From contig OZ018412.1 of assembly GCA_963969595.1 (NCBI GenBank), positions 1,428,501 through 1,492,500 of the forward strand: 64,000 bases of DNA, written 5' to 3'. Source of the DNA: Neckera pumila. Its lineage: Eukaryota > Streptophyta > Bryopsida > Hypnales > Neckeraceae. A model generated the notes under the pieces. It ran no database searches and was not told where the DNA came from. It worked only from the letters and a program-made list of their open reading frames with translations. Shown here piece after piece: positions 50,075 through 62,864 of the stretch. Made by a program: the position numbers and the translations under genes. Position 1 is the first letter of the stretch; each line of letters begins with the position of its first letter.

Positions 50075-51000
50075 TTAACCCCTAAAGGACCATTGTCCCT
50101 TTAGGGGACAAATGGGTTTTTGGATAGATACCTATGAGCTGAAATTTTGTTGTGATTTTTTGAAACTTTTTTAGAGATAGAAAAATTGATGACCTTTCTA
50201 GGAGTATAATTTTTTCACAATCGGTGCCTAGAAACAATAGTTATGACTAAGTAAGCTCAAAATAGGGAACAGTGGATAGTCTGGGCAGCCAAAAAGAAAA
50301 TGGAAAAAAATTTGAATTTTTTTTTCATATTATTTTTCTCATAGATTGTACTTTTGTCAATCTGGAAAGCTTTGATTCATTTCATTTGGATTTGTTATGA
50401 GAAAGTTATAGACATTCTTGTTTTTTGGGCAGTTAGAGCATCTTCTTGAAAAAAATAACTTGTAGGATTCATTTCTAAATGCAATTTTAATAATTTTTCA
50501 AGTTTTTCTTTTTGCATGGTTTATATTACTTTCTAGGACAATCTCACCATTAAATTAGTGCATTTTAATTCCATCTAAAATATATGAATATTTTAGATTT
50601 TCCTTCTATCTCATACCTACTTCTACTTAACAATTTTTTAAAGAATGATAATTAGGTTTATTTGAATTATTTTTTCCTAAACTCTCAACTCAATTCTCCA
50701 CTATAAAGCTCAAAACTTTGTAGTGCAAAAATTTTAAGTTAAAGATGTTCAAAGTCAAAAAAACTAGTCCCGCAATGTGCTGAAAAACTAGTTTTTTTCA
50801 CTTTAAACGCAGTTATCTTGCAATCTGTGTGGTCAAAAATTCTGAAATTTTATCCACAAACTTTCATACTAGTTAGGTGTAAGATCCTACGGTTAGATGT
50901 GAAAAAAAAACACTTTTCAAATTTTTATACTTTTTGCTATAAAAATGACAGTTTTGAGTGTTTTTTGGCAGAAAAAGGGCCTCGGTCCTTTAGGGGTTAA
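50075..51000. mobile_element. TIR element with TTAACC ends, copy C
   Basis: It starts TTAACCCCTAAAGGACC and ends GGTCCTTTAGGGGTTAA, a perfect 17-bp inverted pair. The 926-bp body has only short frames. It is the best-preserved member and defines the family that includes 130-1262 and 25431-26063. No flanking duplication is evident. AAGGTAGAAGCACC lies just outside the left end here; the same motif occurs at 25608 and 34324. Confidence 0.75.
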
Positions 51001-51236
51001 GCCGAGTATTGGAGGGCTCAGCTAGCTGGGTATCGGAGGCTCGACTAGATGGGTACCAGCTAGTCACCCGGGTATTGAGAGACCAACCGAACAAGACCAA
51101 CAAACGAGACCAACGAACAAGACTAAATGAATGGACCAAGACAGGGGCAATGAGTCACGCCCACGTGGCGCTGCAAGGTGAATCGGGAGCCAATGAGGTA
51201 CTGAAGGCTGGGAGCAAGGTTCGGAGCAACCAGGTA

Positions 51237-51491
51237 CACTAAAAATGATATTTAGTGTTGGCAACACTAATTACGAACCTTGACACTAAATATCATAAGT
51301 AAGTAACACTAAATCTAATTTCTAACACTAAATATGCTCTATGGTAAATCTGAAATCTGAAAAGGTTTACATTTAGTGTTAGAACACGTTAAAAAAATGA
51401 ACTTGCAAAGGAAAAGATTGAAGACAAGTAAAATGGCTGGTAGGGGGGTAAAACACTAAATGTCATACTACACTAAATATCATTTTTAGTG
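51237..51491. mobile_element. Short CACTAAAAATG-ended MITE
   Basis: The left end CACTAAAAATGATATTTAGTG is inverted at the right as CACTAAATATCATTTTTAGTG. CACTAAAT-type motifs recur inside. The ends begin CACTA but differ from the CACTACAAGAG family. It is 255 bp and non-coding. Confidence 0.65.
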
Positions 51492-53824
51492 TAGTGAGTT
51501 TGGAAAGGCCATGCAATAGCTTGATGAGTCCAGAACTTGAATAAAAAATCATTAAAAGCCATACACGGTCAATCATTGCTAAGCCACACTACCAAATTTT
51601 GATTCTTAAACAAAAACTCGATACTCAAATTTGGAACAAATTTTCTCAATTTCAACACTAACACTCCATAAGCAACTCAAATAACAACAATGAAATGAAA
51701 TGAATTACAATTAAGGAAGAAGGAAAAGAAGGAGATGGCGGCTTCAAGAAAGAACTTAGAATTAAAAACCTTATTTGGTAAGCGTCTAACTATTCATTTT
51801 GGAATTGTTCTTTGGCTTTATTCTAATGAATGAAGAACAACTAACTATTCTTTAGATTATTTGAATTGGACAATGTGACAAAAAATTCCTAGTCTTTAAA
51901 ATTAATTTGGAAAAACTAAAATTAGGCCCTTGACGTTTGATTTAATTAAGAATTATTTTTAGAACCAATTAGAAAATCCAGAGTATTTAATTTAATTCCT
52001 AAAATCTAGAGGAATTGATTGAATATTTAGAACTAACAAATCTTTGTAGAATGGAAGCCAAGGGAAATGTAAAATGGAAGATTTTCAAAGTGATCTAATT
52101 CCCAATTACTCACCAAATAGGCAAACCAAACACACATAATGAAAGACAACGGATACTATAAAACCATCACGTCAATTTTGATAAAATTGACAAAAAAACT
52201 TCTTGTCAACTGGTTTTGTGACATGCAATGACGGCACTGTGGCGATTGTCAACATAGAGATATGTTAGTTTTTCCTTTTTCTTTTTCTTTTTGAATTGAT
52301 TTAGAATTAAAACTAGGAAATTAGAAGTCAATTTTTAGGTCAGAGTTTTAGAAGTTAAGATAGAACTTGAAAACAATCGTTGATTTTTTGAAGATTTCAA
52401 AAACACATCACACTTAAAAATAACCAAAAAACAAGAAAGTTATAAACAACTGAACTTTAATTATAAAATTAGATGAAAACCTAGGAATTCCATCCATAAA
52501 AATCTAACCCTAAACCTTTAAAGATTTCAAAATCTACTTTTATTTTTAAAAAATATTCTATTTGTGAAGGATAAAGTTTGGATGATGTTTGGAACTATTT
52601 TGGATGAAATACTTTCAATTTGATTTAAATTAGGTTTTAATTTAATTTAATTCAATAGTAAAAATTTAACCCTAGTTTTTTGAGTTAATTTTCTATTTTA
52701 AACCTGCGGATGAAGTTTTTAGGTTAGAATAAAAGTCAAACTTCATTTGTCAATAATTTTGCTAGGAATCTTGAAATCTAATTTTCTTTACCATTTTGGA
52801 AAGAGAAAGTTATATTCTATCACTTTGTCTAGATACAATTTTAGTTTAGATTAGATTTTGTTTCTACCTCATAGTTTGATTTAACCACGACATTCCAACC
52901 ATTTAACAATTAGTGTGCTTTAAAACTATTTGAGTTTGATAGGATTTACAATAACAAAAAGTGTCCATTGTTTGGAAGTCTAAAAATTGGCTAGGAATTA
53001 TATACCCAGGATTAAATTTCTATTTATAAGCCGTTAAAGCCCTTGTGCATTTTCTGACTCCAAGGTGGAGTTAGAAACATTCACACCATACTCACACCGG
53101 TCAAAGTCTCTGCCCTTTCACATAGAAAGGCAGCAGGCCTCCCTCCACTCAAACTAGTACAAATCTCAATTCCTAACTTCAATTCAAACAAAAAAAGAAT
53201 TTTTTGGAAACACAACATTATAATACACAATTGATTTAATTTTCATTCTAGAATTCTCGGTACACAACACGCTATGGCTCCTCAAACATTTGACCTTCAA
53301 ACTAACAACAAGAAAAAAGATGAATACTATCCTCCACCTTATCTCCTACCTCAAGTTAAGTGGATTTTAGCTCATGTTTTCATTGTATGGCTATCCTAAC
53401 ACCCATTGGCCATCATAATTGATCACACAATGTGTCACACAACTAACTCTCTATCTTTATCTTGAAAATAAATCACCTCAAAGTTAAACTAGAAGGAAAA
53501 CTATCTCCATTTTTTCCTTCTACAACTTCACATATACAAAATAAAATTAGAAACTAACTCCAAGTATAAAAAATTAGGATCTAACATATGTCTAATAGAG
53601 GTAAAATATAGAACTCCAAGAAAAATATCACTCCATCTTCCTATCGCGGTTCCTCATTTTGAGACTCAAAACCCTCCTTTCAATTCAACATACTAAAATC
53701 CAAAGTGAAAACGGAAACTAAACTCTACAACAATATAATTCTATAAATCAAATTTCATCAAAACAAAATATAAATATATATATTCTTACATAATGTATGC
53801 ATTTGCAAAGCAACATTGTGGTTC
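51492..53824. other. AT-rich spacer, nothing recognised
   Basis: No open frame of note, tandem array or known element end was found. Confidence 0.4.
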
Positions 53825-55840
53825 GTGTCTAGGACACTTCCCTTCCTTTTACAACTCTTTTGACATTAGATTGATCTCCAAACTATAGTCAACCAATGCA
53901 ATAATTGGATTTTCCAGATTTTCCAGCTTAACCAAAGTTCTCTGTAGTAGTTCTTGCCAAATGACTCCAAGAATAGTGACTGGAAGCTCAAATCTCTTTA
54001 TCTTCTAGAATTGACACCATCCTAACAACATTTCCATAGTTATAACCAGCATCACCTTTATCTCCCTTGTCTTCATCCACTTTTACACCTTGTGTGTCTA
54101 ATGTTGTAATTTCTTTTAAACTCTATTGTTTTCTCTTGATGATGTCTATAATAATCTCATCAAAGTTGCGTTTTGTATTTCCAAAATTTCTTCCAATGTA
54201 AACTCTACCTTTCCATTCAAAATGCGTTACTTCAACACCTTCTTCATATTTGTAGCAACCTCAATATCAAATTGTATTTTATAAGCTAAAACCTTATTCT
54301 TCTCCTTTATTGGTACTTTAGGCACCGGTTTTACCTGTTGTGTTTTCTTCATCTTATTGATTTTTTTCAACAAATCTTTCCTAGTTTTAGCTCTTTTTTG
54401 CTTCCCTAGCTTCTACTACTGATTCTTGTTGATTTTTGGCAATATATGCACAAACAGACTAATTATCAATTGAATCAACAATCCCAACATAAGGCCTAAC
54501 AAATAGAATCATCTGCCAAATGCAACTTCTCCTTGGCAAGTCTTTTACCTTCAGTAAGTTCCATAGCTCTTATTTACATTGCATTGAATTGACTTAGTAG
54601 TCAATGCTCACGCCCACACAATCACTAACAAGCCCAATTTCATACTTATGTATTTTCCTCCGCTTTCACGCTTGCTTGTTCTTTTGACAATCCTTCCACT
54701 AATATCTTCATGCCACCTTCACCAAAGTTTGTCTCCAATTATAACTCCATCTCTCTTGAATAAGTCTGTCCTTTTTTGAGAAATACAATGTTATTACACG
54801 ATGCATTTGTGAAATGAGAGCAATCCCTTTGTGAATGCTCAAGACTATTATACCACATATAATGAGGAGGCAAACTTTTTTTTTGTCTACCCAGATTTTG
54901 ATTTTGAGTGGGATGTCTGAAACCTGGCTTTTTTCTATAAGCTTAGTAAGCTTCAACTTCAAATCCCACATATCCTTTTTCAATTCATAAATGGTTGAAT
55001 CTTCAACCTTTGCAATTTGAGAAGGTTTAGAGCAAGATGGATTTCTATAAGTATATATCATGGCTAGTATCTTAGCCTTAATATTGCACACTACAGACTT
55101 ATCTCTCTGTTGTTGTCTCTTACTAAGCAATGACACAACCATTGTACATCCTTTCATCCTTAGATTTCAACTCACGCTCCTCATGAAAATCTTCCAAAAG
55201 CAGTTCAAGATTCTTTTATAACCATAGATTCGTTGCCTATATAACTATATAAGCGACTTTGTCTTTTCTACTTCCAAAGTTTCTCTTTCCGTTCCTTTTA
55301 AATTAAATGCATAAAGTGACACTCAAATTCTTTCATTAGCTTATTTGATAACAAGTCCTTGCTTAGGCGTGCAACCTGCTCCAAAACTATCTTTTTAGTC
55401 ACCCTCTTCAATCTTCTATAAAATATTCCTCCTTCAATGCTTGAGCAAATTCTTGCCAACTATCTCCATCACTCTCTTGCAACTCCTTCACTTGCCCGTG
55501 TATCTCCAAAATCACAGAAAGCTCAAAGCTTGCTACTATCTCTTCCTTGAAAATCCTATTTAGCTCCATCTCTTGTGTAAAATCAAATGTACTTTGAAAC
55601 ATCATGTCCCTCAAACTGGTCCATTCAGTTGATTATATATAGAATGTAGTGCCTTTGTTGCTTGTGTGTCCCTCCGCTATGCAACTTGTTGTTGTCGCAT
55701 GACCAAGTTCATTGTTTCAAGCATCCAGACTCAACATACTAGCATCTGGACCCTCAAAGCAACTAGCAAATTGACTATCTGGTGGTCCTTCAATGTCACC
55801 ACCAAGTTCATCCTCACAATCCATTAGAGACCTCAAAACC
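53825..55840 (-). pseudogene. Ty3/Gypsy gag-protease remnant
   Basis: On the minus strand three blocks occur in the expected order. First, a gag core ends GDSWQEFAQALKEEYFIED (55408-55470). Second, a former zinc knuckle reads MWYNSLEHSQRDC (about 54810-54860), with the paired Cys positions changed to other residues, followed by NFGEGGMK. Third, a retropepsin-like block reads ALVDYSLEINLMSKEL (about 53850-53920), where the catalytic triad D-x-G is D-Y-S. Many stops and frame changes separate them. The order and motifs fit a Ty3/Gypsy polyprotein; with the integrase piece at 46930-47470 on the same strand it may be one element broken up by later insertions. No LTRs were identified. Confidence 0.6.
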
Positions 55841-58800
55841 TACACAAATCACAAACTCTATAACTTCAAATGTTTGATGTCACATTCACCAAAGATGTCA
55901 TGAGATTTTATAGCATATCCAAAAAAGCACGGGATTCTTGGCTGTGACAAATGTTTGTGAAAGAGAAAGACACTCCAATGACTAAAAGAAACCTTAATCC
56001 CTCACCTAATCCACCCACATATGCCAAAAGAAACTAGTTTTTGACAATAAAGAGAATACAACTATTACTTTAGCAAATCTCCTTCATTCAGAATCCAAAT
56101 CCTAGAAGTCAACTCTTGAAACCTATATGATTCAATAGTATTTGAATCCCTCTCAAGTTTGTGTAATCTCAAGAAACTACCAACCCAAGTTTGTAGAATT
56201 GATAGATTATTTTGTAGTATAGGAAGAAATTAATGGTTCAATCATTGGGGATTTAGAAGTTAAATATTTAATTTAATGGGACAATTGTAGCCAAATTACC
56301 TCCAATGTACAACTCTACACACTTCTATTTGTTAATTGACTCATCTCCACTACCACACACACAAGGCACATACACAAGATTCTCTTGTCTCCAATCAACT
56401 CGCCTTGAATCCACAACTCAAGTTCCAAATGGCACCAATCACACACATCTAGTACACAAATACAAACATACCAAATTTTGTCCAACAAGTAGAGAACCAA
56501 AATATTATATATTACAAAAAATAAAGGGGTTCATAGTAATAACTATACATATGAGAATTTCAAAAATGCTCCAATTAAAGAAGAAATAAAATAAACACTA
56601 CAACTTGCCTATATTCTTAGTAGCAAAGTGACATCCAATCAATTTGAAAAGCCATTGTTCAATTTGCCCCTTTACATATCTTCCAATTTAGACCATTTAC
56701 TATCCACTCTAAGAGAATGGGATGTTTTAAATGAGTTTTAAATATAGTCCTAGACATAAGATTTTAAGTAATGATCTTTAAGGCAATTTTTAGCAAAATT
56801 TTACTAAAAATACATGTGATTCTAGTAAAATTTTGTTGAAAATTGCCTTAAAAGTCATTACTTAAAACCTTATGTTTAGGACTATACTTAAAAACTCACT
56901 TCAAACATCCCATTCTCTTGTAGTGATCTAGTGGCTTTATTTGACTATATATTGACATTTAGCATGATTTGCCTTACACTTGTAGACTGACAATCATATT
57001 ATATTTTCACTAGAAAGCTAAGTAAACTTCTAATTGAAAAATTCATTTGCCTACATAGCTCCCTATTTTATACCATTGACGCCCTTGTCAATGGTATTCA
57101 TTTTTGAAAGGACTCTTTTATTTTTAATCTTGTGCATGTAAAGATATTCAATTTGTCTTAAACGTTTGTTTCTTTGTAATGACTTGGGAGGTGAATTATC
57201 AATAAGCATGTGATACACTGTTTTCTTCAATATGAATACAATCCCTTTTGACAATATTGCATCTAAATCTTTTTATTATTTTTTGAAGCTACAAAAAATA
57301 TTGCCTTAATATTTTATTATAAATTCTTTGATTTATTTGTGGCTTTGTAAATTCTTCTATGATGTTTCAATCCTCCATGATCCCATACTGTTCTATATAA
57401 ATAATGCTTAATAATAAATTGAATTGTGATAACATTTGTATTCATCATCATTTTTTTTACAATTATTATCATTTAAAATTTTTGATATAGTTTTCATAAA
57501 AATGCAAAAATAAAAATTTCTTACACATGTTAAGGTTTCATTGACTTGAAACTATTTTATATACATTACTTTTTATAATTCATAATCCTCCAAGATTTTT
57601 TTGGATATTAAAATATGTATTATATAAAAAACATTCTTTTTGAAACTTTTAACCTTCTTTGAAAAGTTCAATCTCATCTACAAATTTCAATCGTAATATA
57701 GCACTCTGTTTATTCATAATATAATGAATACTTAATATTTTTATTTTACCTATCTTTATATAAGTAAAAGTATTCAATATATTCTTGTTTTTCAAACATT
57801 CCACTTTCATTGAAAATGATTTCTTAAAATCTTAAATTTGTTGGAATATATTACTTGTAATAATATGTTTTTTATCTTGAAAATAGTAGTGATTTGAAAA
57901 CTTCATTCAAATTTTTATTAAGTTTTTGCTTAGAAATTGCATTGTTTTTCTTAAATTAAAGATTTCAATATTTATTCTTTTGCATTGCTGAGTACAAAAA
58001 TTGTTTTGAATGATTATTTGTTCAGTTGATTGTAGTTGTCCATTATTCTCAAAAAAATATATCTTTTTCTCACTTTGGAAATTGGTATTTAGAAGAAGCA
58101 ACCAAAAGTAATATATCCTTTTAGAGCTTTAAACAATTTATTTTTAAGTAATGCATTATCTACAATTAATTCATTTGTAAGATTTTTGTTTAAAAATCTT
58201 GATTCTTTAAATATGACACTTCAATAATGGCATTATCAAACATTTGTTTCAAATTTTCTATTGAATGGTACAAAATATCATTTTCCAGATCTTCAACTTT
58301 GTGTTCAATTCATCTAATTCTTCATTTTGTTTTATCATATCATTACCAAATTTAGACTTCTTAAATAAGTTAACTTGAAATATTGTAATTGATGCATCAT
58401 AATCTGCTTTAATTTTCTTTAAGACTTTTGAAATTCTTTAGTCAAATTTTTCACTCTTCTTACATATTCTTTGTTATTTTCAATATTTTGATTTTTTCAT
58501 ATTTTTTGCCACACCATTCATAATTTTAATATGTTTATGTTTTATTCCTTTTTTATGCAATTTACTATCAAGACATTTTTGTAAATAATCGTTGTTTTAA
58601 AAATCTATTTTCAACTTTTCAAATTGCTTACATAATTTATCATTTGTACATTTTAAACATACTTGAAAATTCATAATTTCATCATTTTGTTATTGCAATT
58701 GCTAAACGCTCCATTGTTTCCAATTCTTCTCAAACTCTCACTCTAGAAGTCAAATCCTAATTTTTCAAAGTTGCAACCTTAAGCATTTGCATGCAAATCT

Positions 58801-59284
58801 GTCCAACCTTCATACAATTTTGCTCAACCGCCATCACAAGACTCCAAATTCATAGTGCTATATAAAATATCCATCAAAAATCTCTACCACAAACACTCGA
58901 AGTCTCAATGAATCACCTCACAACATGTACGCACAGGATTTTGTGATATAAGAAGATATTCACACACTAAAATCAACAATTGTAACATAGGCTGCAAATT
59001 GAATCTTTCGCAAATTTCAGCAACAATTGCTCGCAATGTATATAAGAGTTGGCAGTAAATAAATCACAAATTCTCACACTCTTTGTAATCCTAACTCGCA
59101 ATACTTGCAGGCAAGAATTGCACAAAGAATATATAGAAAAATATTAATACAAATATATTAAATAATGAGCATACTTATACAATGCTAAATAAAAGATTAT
59201 TTTTGTTGGTCTTTTATAGCCTTGCTCTGGGAAGGTCATAATCCTTCCCAAAGGCTATATCGCTTTTTATTTTTTATTATTTAT
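55841..59284. other. AT-rich spacer
   Basis: It contains CACTA-type MITE copy 5. On the minus strand 57900-58700 gives broken Lys/Asn-rich, coiled-coil-like text without a recognisable family. No gene is supported. Confidence 0.4.
56705..56925. mobile_element. CACTA-type MITE, copy 5
   Basis: The ends are CACTCTAAGAGAATGGG and CCCATTCTCTTGTAGTG. It is full length, 221 bp, with the central TTTTACTAAAAATAC block, and is flanked by a perfect 3-bp duplication, ATC at 56702-56704 and 56926-56928. Confidence 0.85.
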
Positions 59285-59788
59285 ATTTAATTTATTTAAT
59301 TTATTTAATTTATTTAATTTATTTAATTTATTTAATTTATTTAATTTATTTAATTTATTTAATTTATTTAATTTATTTAATTTATTTAATTTATTTAATT
59401 TATTTAATTTATTTAATTTATTTAATTTATTTAATTTATTTAATTTATTTAATTTATTTAATTTATTTAATTTATTTAATTTATTTAATTTATTTAATTT
59501 ATTTAATTTATTTAATTTATTTAATTTATTTAATTTATTTAATTTATTTAATTTATTTAATTTATTTAATTTATTTAATTTATTTAATTTATTTAATTTA
59601 TTTAATTTATTTAATTTATTTAATTTATTTAATTTATTTAATTTATTTAATTTATTTAATTTATTTAATTTATTTAATTTATTTAATTTATTTAATTTAT
59701 TTAATTTATTTAATTTATTTAATTTATTTAATTTATTTAATTTATTTAATTTATTTAATTTATTTAATTTATTTAATTTATTTAATTT
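59285..59788. repeat. 9-bp minisatellite (TTTATTTAA)n, about 56 copies
   Basis: TTTATTTAA repeats head to tail for about 500 bp with almost no change from copy to copy, in AT-only sequence. It begins abruptly after CGCTTTTTATTTTTTATTAT and ends at TTTCTACCCCC. It is flanked by ordinary AT-rich DNA. Confidence 0.95.
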
Positions 59789-62700
59789 CTACCCCCTATG
59801 GTATACTCTTGACCCTTTGTAGATTATATTAGCTAATTTCAAGTATTAATATATTAAATTTCAAATAAAAATGTCAGTTTTATCTAAATGTCCAAGGAAA
59901 ATTGAAATAGTTTTTTTCTAAATAGAACTTTTGGACTACAGTTGTCTATTGCATCTTCTCAAGATTTAAAGTATAATCTTTGCAAAAACTCAAAAAATGA
60001 AAGCAACTCACAATACAACTTCAATATTAAGAGAAAAGTATAACCTCAAAAAAAAATGTCCCGAAGAATTAGAAAAACAAAAGAGTTCAAAAAAAAAAGC
60101 CAAGCCTTTAAGTACCCACAAAAAAATCTCAAGGCTGCAAACAATATGGGGCAAATGACCAACCAAACCCAAACCACATAACAAAGCTAGCCATTCCAAG
60201 AATTTTTCCCACTATAGCATTAGATATTGTAAGGTGCCTATCCTTTTACTTATAAATATCACAACAGTTTACATCACAACAATAAAAACACAAGACGATC
60301 CTATAGACCATTTGATTTCTTGGAAAGCTTAGCATAAAAAACTTGAATATGGATACCACATTAATACAGCGCATTGTCACTATTATATAAATAATGCCTT
60401 TTGGCGAAAGATGTGTCAGTTTTATAAGAGTTTTCTTTATGATATAAAGTGTGTAATTTGGACACTTTTTAATGTAATAAGTAAGAAATGATAATACATT
60501 CTTATAAAAACATGAAGTTTCAAAGTTTTCATGGAAATTTTTATTTTGTATGAAATAGATTTGAATTTGAATTTTATTTTCAAAAATTTGTAGAGTGTAA
60601 GTGCAAATGTAAATTACATTGGATCTTAAAAGGTGGTGTAGACAAAATATCTAGCAAAAGATTAGTGATTATAGGAAAAAGGAGCCTATTAGGTGCTCAT
60701 TTTTATAAAAAAGTATAAGTAAAGTTAGTTTTCAAGCCATAGTTTAAATAGGAATATTTGCATGGGATTAATTGGAAAAAAAACAAAGAAACTTGGATGA
60801 ATGGTGTGACCTTGGACACACCTTTTCACCAAGGAAGTGTCTCTTCATTTTTAGGATTATAAATAAATTTAAAGATAAATAAAAACAATGGCATTGTAAG
60901 ATCCAACATTAATTTTACATATATATATATATATAATGTATTTTATGCATCTTTTTTGAGAGTTTAAATAGCGTGTGTATGTATAATTCGATTATTGTGT
61001 TCATTTATGATGGAATTTATAATTTTGAAACTTGTGAGAGAATGTAGAAAAATTATTGAAAAGTGGAAGTTAATCATTCTGTAAAGAAAAGAGAAGGTGA
61101 GATTATTGGAATTGACAAAGAGGAGAATTTGACCAAGAGCAAGTTCAAGAGCGCAAGAGAATCGGAGACAAAGATTAAAGTGTGGACATAATCAAAATCA
61201 AGTCTGGGATTCAAAATCCGAAATCTACAAATGGTGAACCAGCAAGTGCACTAGAGAAAGAAGAAAGAGAATTAACCAATGCTGGTTTAGACAATTTGAT
61301 TGGACAATTTGACCTGACTATTTGTAGAATAAAGATTTTGGTTTTTAGGTTACTTTTTAGTTTCTATTGAAAAAATATGTAGAAAGTAGTCTAAAAAGTA
61401 GGGAAAATAGCTTAAAAGTAGACTAAAAACACTAAAAAGCAGAAAGTAGCTAAAAGTAATCCAAAAAGTAGCTTTTAGACTTTCTGCAGTGTAAATGGGG
61501 CAGTTTGGATGAATGAAGTACTGAATGGAATGAAAACTGCGGAGATGGATGGAAGAGGCCAAAAGGTGCCAAAAGGATGAATGGGCTGCAGACATGGATG
61601 AACGAGGCATCAAATTGGATGAAAACAATTGGGAGAGGCGCAGGTGCTTCTTTCTGACTCTTAAAAGACAAAATATTCTATTCTTTTAGTTACAGTGCAT
61701 TTAGGAAGAAGCACTCGTTGTTGTAATTCTTTTTGCGATTTTTAATTAAAGTTCCTTTTGTGCAATCTTCTGTGCAAATTAAATTTTTTGTTGTGCTTGT
61801 GAAATAATTCTTATTGTGCTATTCAGACGAAGCGATTGGGTGAATTGTTTATTTTTGAAATTCTTAAATTAAAAATTGCGTCAAAGCGCGAAGCATCAAA
61901 CTGGTTTGGTGATTGAAGTATTTGGGGCTTGAAATTCTCCCGGATCAGCAATTGAAGCAGCAATTGGAAGCAAAATGAGTGGTTGACGGTGCAGTGACTG
62001 AATAGTGCAGGTTTGCAACGATCAGAGTGATTGGCAAAGGCGGTGCAGATCAAGAGCAAGTGCGACGACAACTCGTTCAGTGCGTGTGTTCTCGGACTGA
62101 TCAAGAAATTTTAGTTGTAATCATCAGGCGTTGATGCGGTGATCAGGCACGGCAGCGTGTTTCAATTGAAAACTCGATGGTGATCTGAGATCGAGTTCGA
62201 AGTCGCTGAACGGTATTGGGAGATCAAAATTCCTGCTGTGGCAAGAGTGATCGAAGGCTTGCAGTGAAATCATATTAGAGCGATTGATGTGTGATGGAAG
62301 ATTCACTGAAGAGGAGGATCATCCGTTGACGATCTGGAGTGCGGTTGTGGAGAATCGAGCAGAGCGTGGGCGAGCTAGTTCGGGAAGGACCAGTAGTGCG
62401 AGGTGCAGCACGCAGTTAATAGGCGCGACCTTGTCACTCCGACAAGCTCCTGCGATTAGGGATTCAAGGTCGGAAATCGCACGGATATAGGAGACCGTGA
62501 CTCCGTGGTGATAGGGTGCGACAACAACTTTAAGGCCAGATCGCGCGGTCATTGGGCTGCGAGTGGCTATAGGTCCCCTAACCTATAAAATAAATTCTAT
62601 AACATTAAAATTGAAATTTTAGACTTAAAATTTAGACAATTTGACCAAAAATAAAATTAAAAAAAAGCCCAAATTTTTGAATTGCCCTTGGGCCGTGCTC

Positions 62701-62860
62701 CTGGTTGGGACCAACTTAATGGTAATAGAATCTATATGTTAAGTTGATTTGTAAAATTGATTCTGCTAAGTTCAATTCATGTTGTAGTTATTTCTATGTT
62801 TTGTGTTTGAATTAATAGTGTTGTGACATTGGACTATTTGACCATTTGACCATTTGACTA
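59789..62860. other. Spacer, no recognised gene
   Basis: 59790-61100 is AT-rich with nothing recognised. At 61360-61480 short TAAAAAGTAG-type motifs recur. 61800-62560 is less AT-rich and has no long frame; it could be part of an LTR or a leader, but no LTR pair, primer site or protein was identified. Confidence 0.4.
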
Positions 62861-62864
62861 TAAA

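Noticed and set aside
57907..58700. Lys/Asn-rich coiled-coil-like minus frames
   Set aside because: Broken by stops, dominated by AT bias, and matching no known family.
61800..62560. Possible LTR of a retrotransposon
   Set aside because: No second copy, TG...CA boundaries or primer-binding site could be identified in the window.
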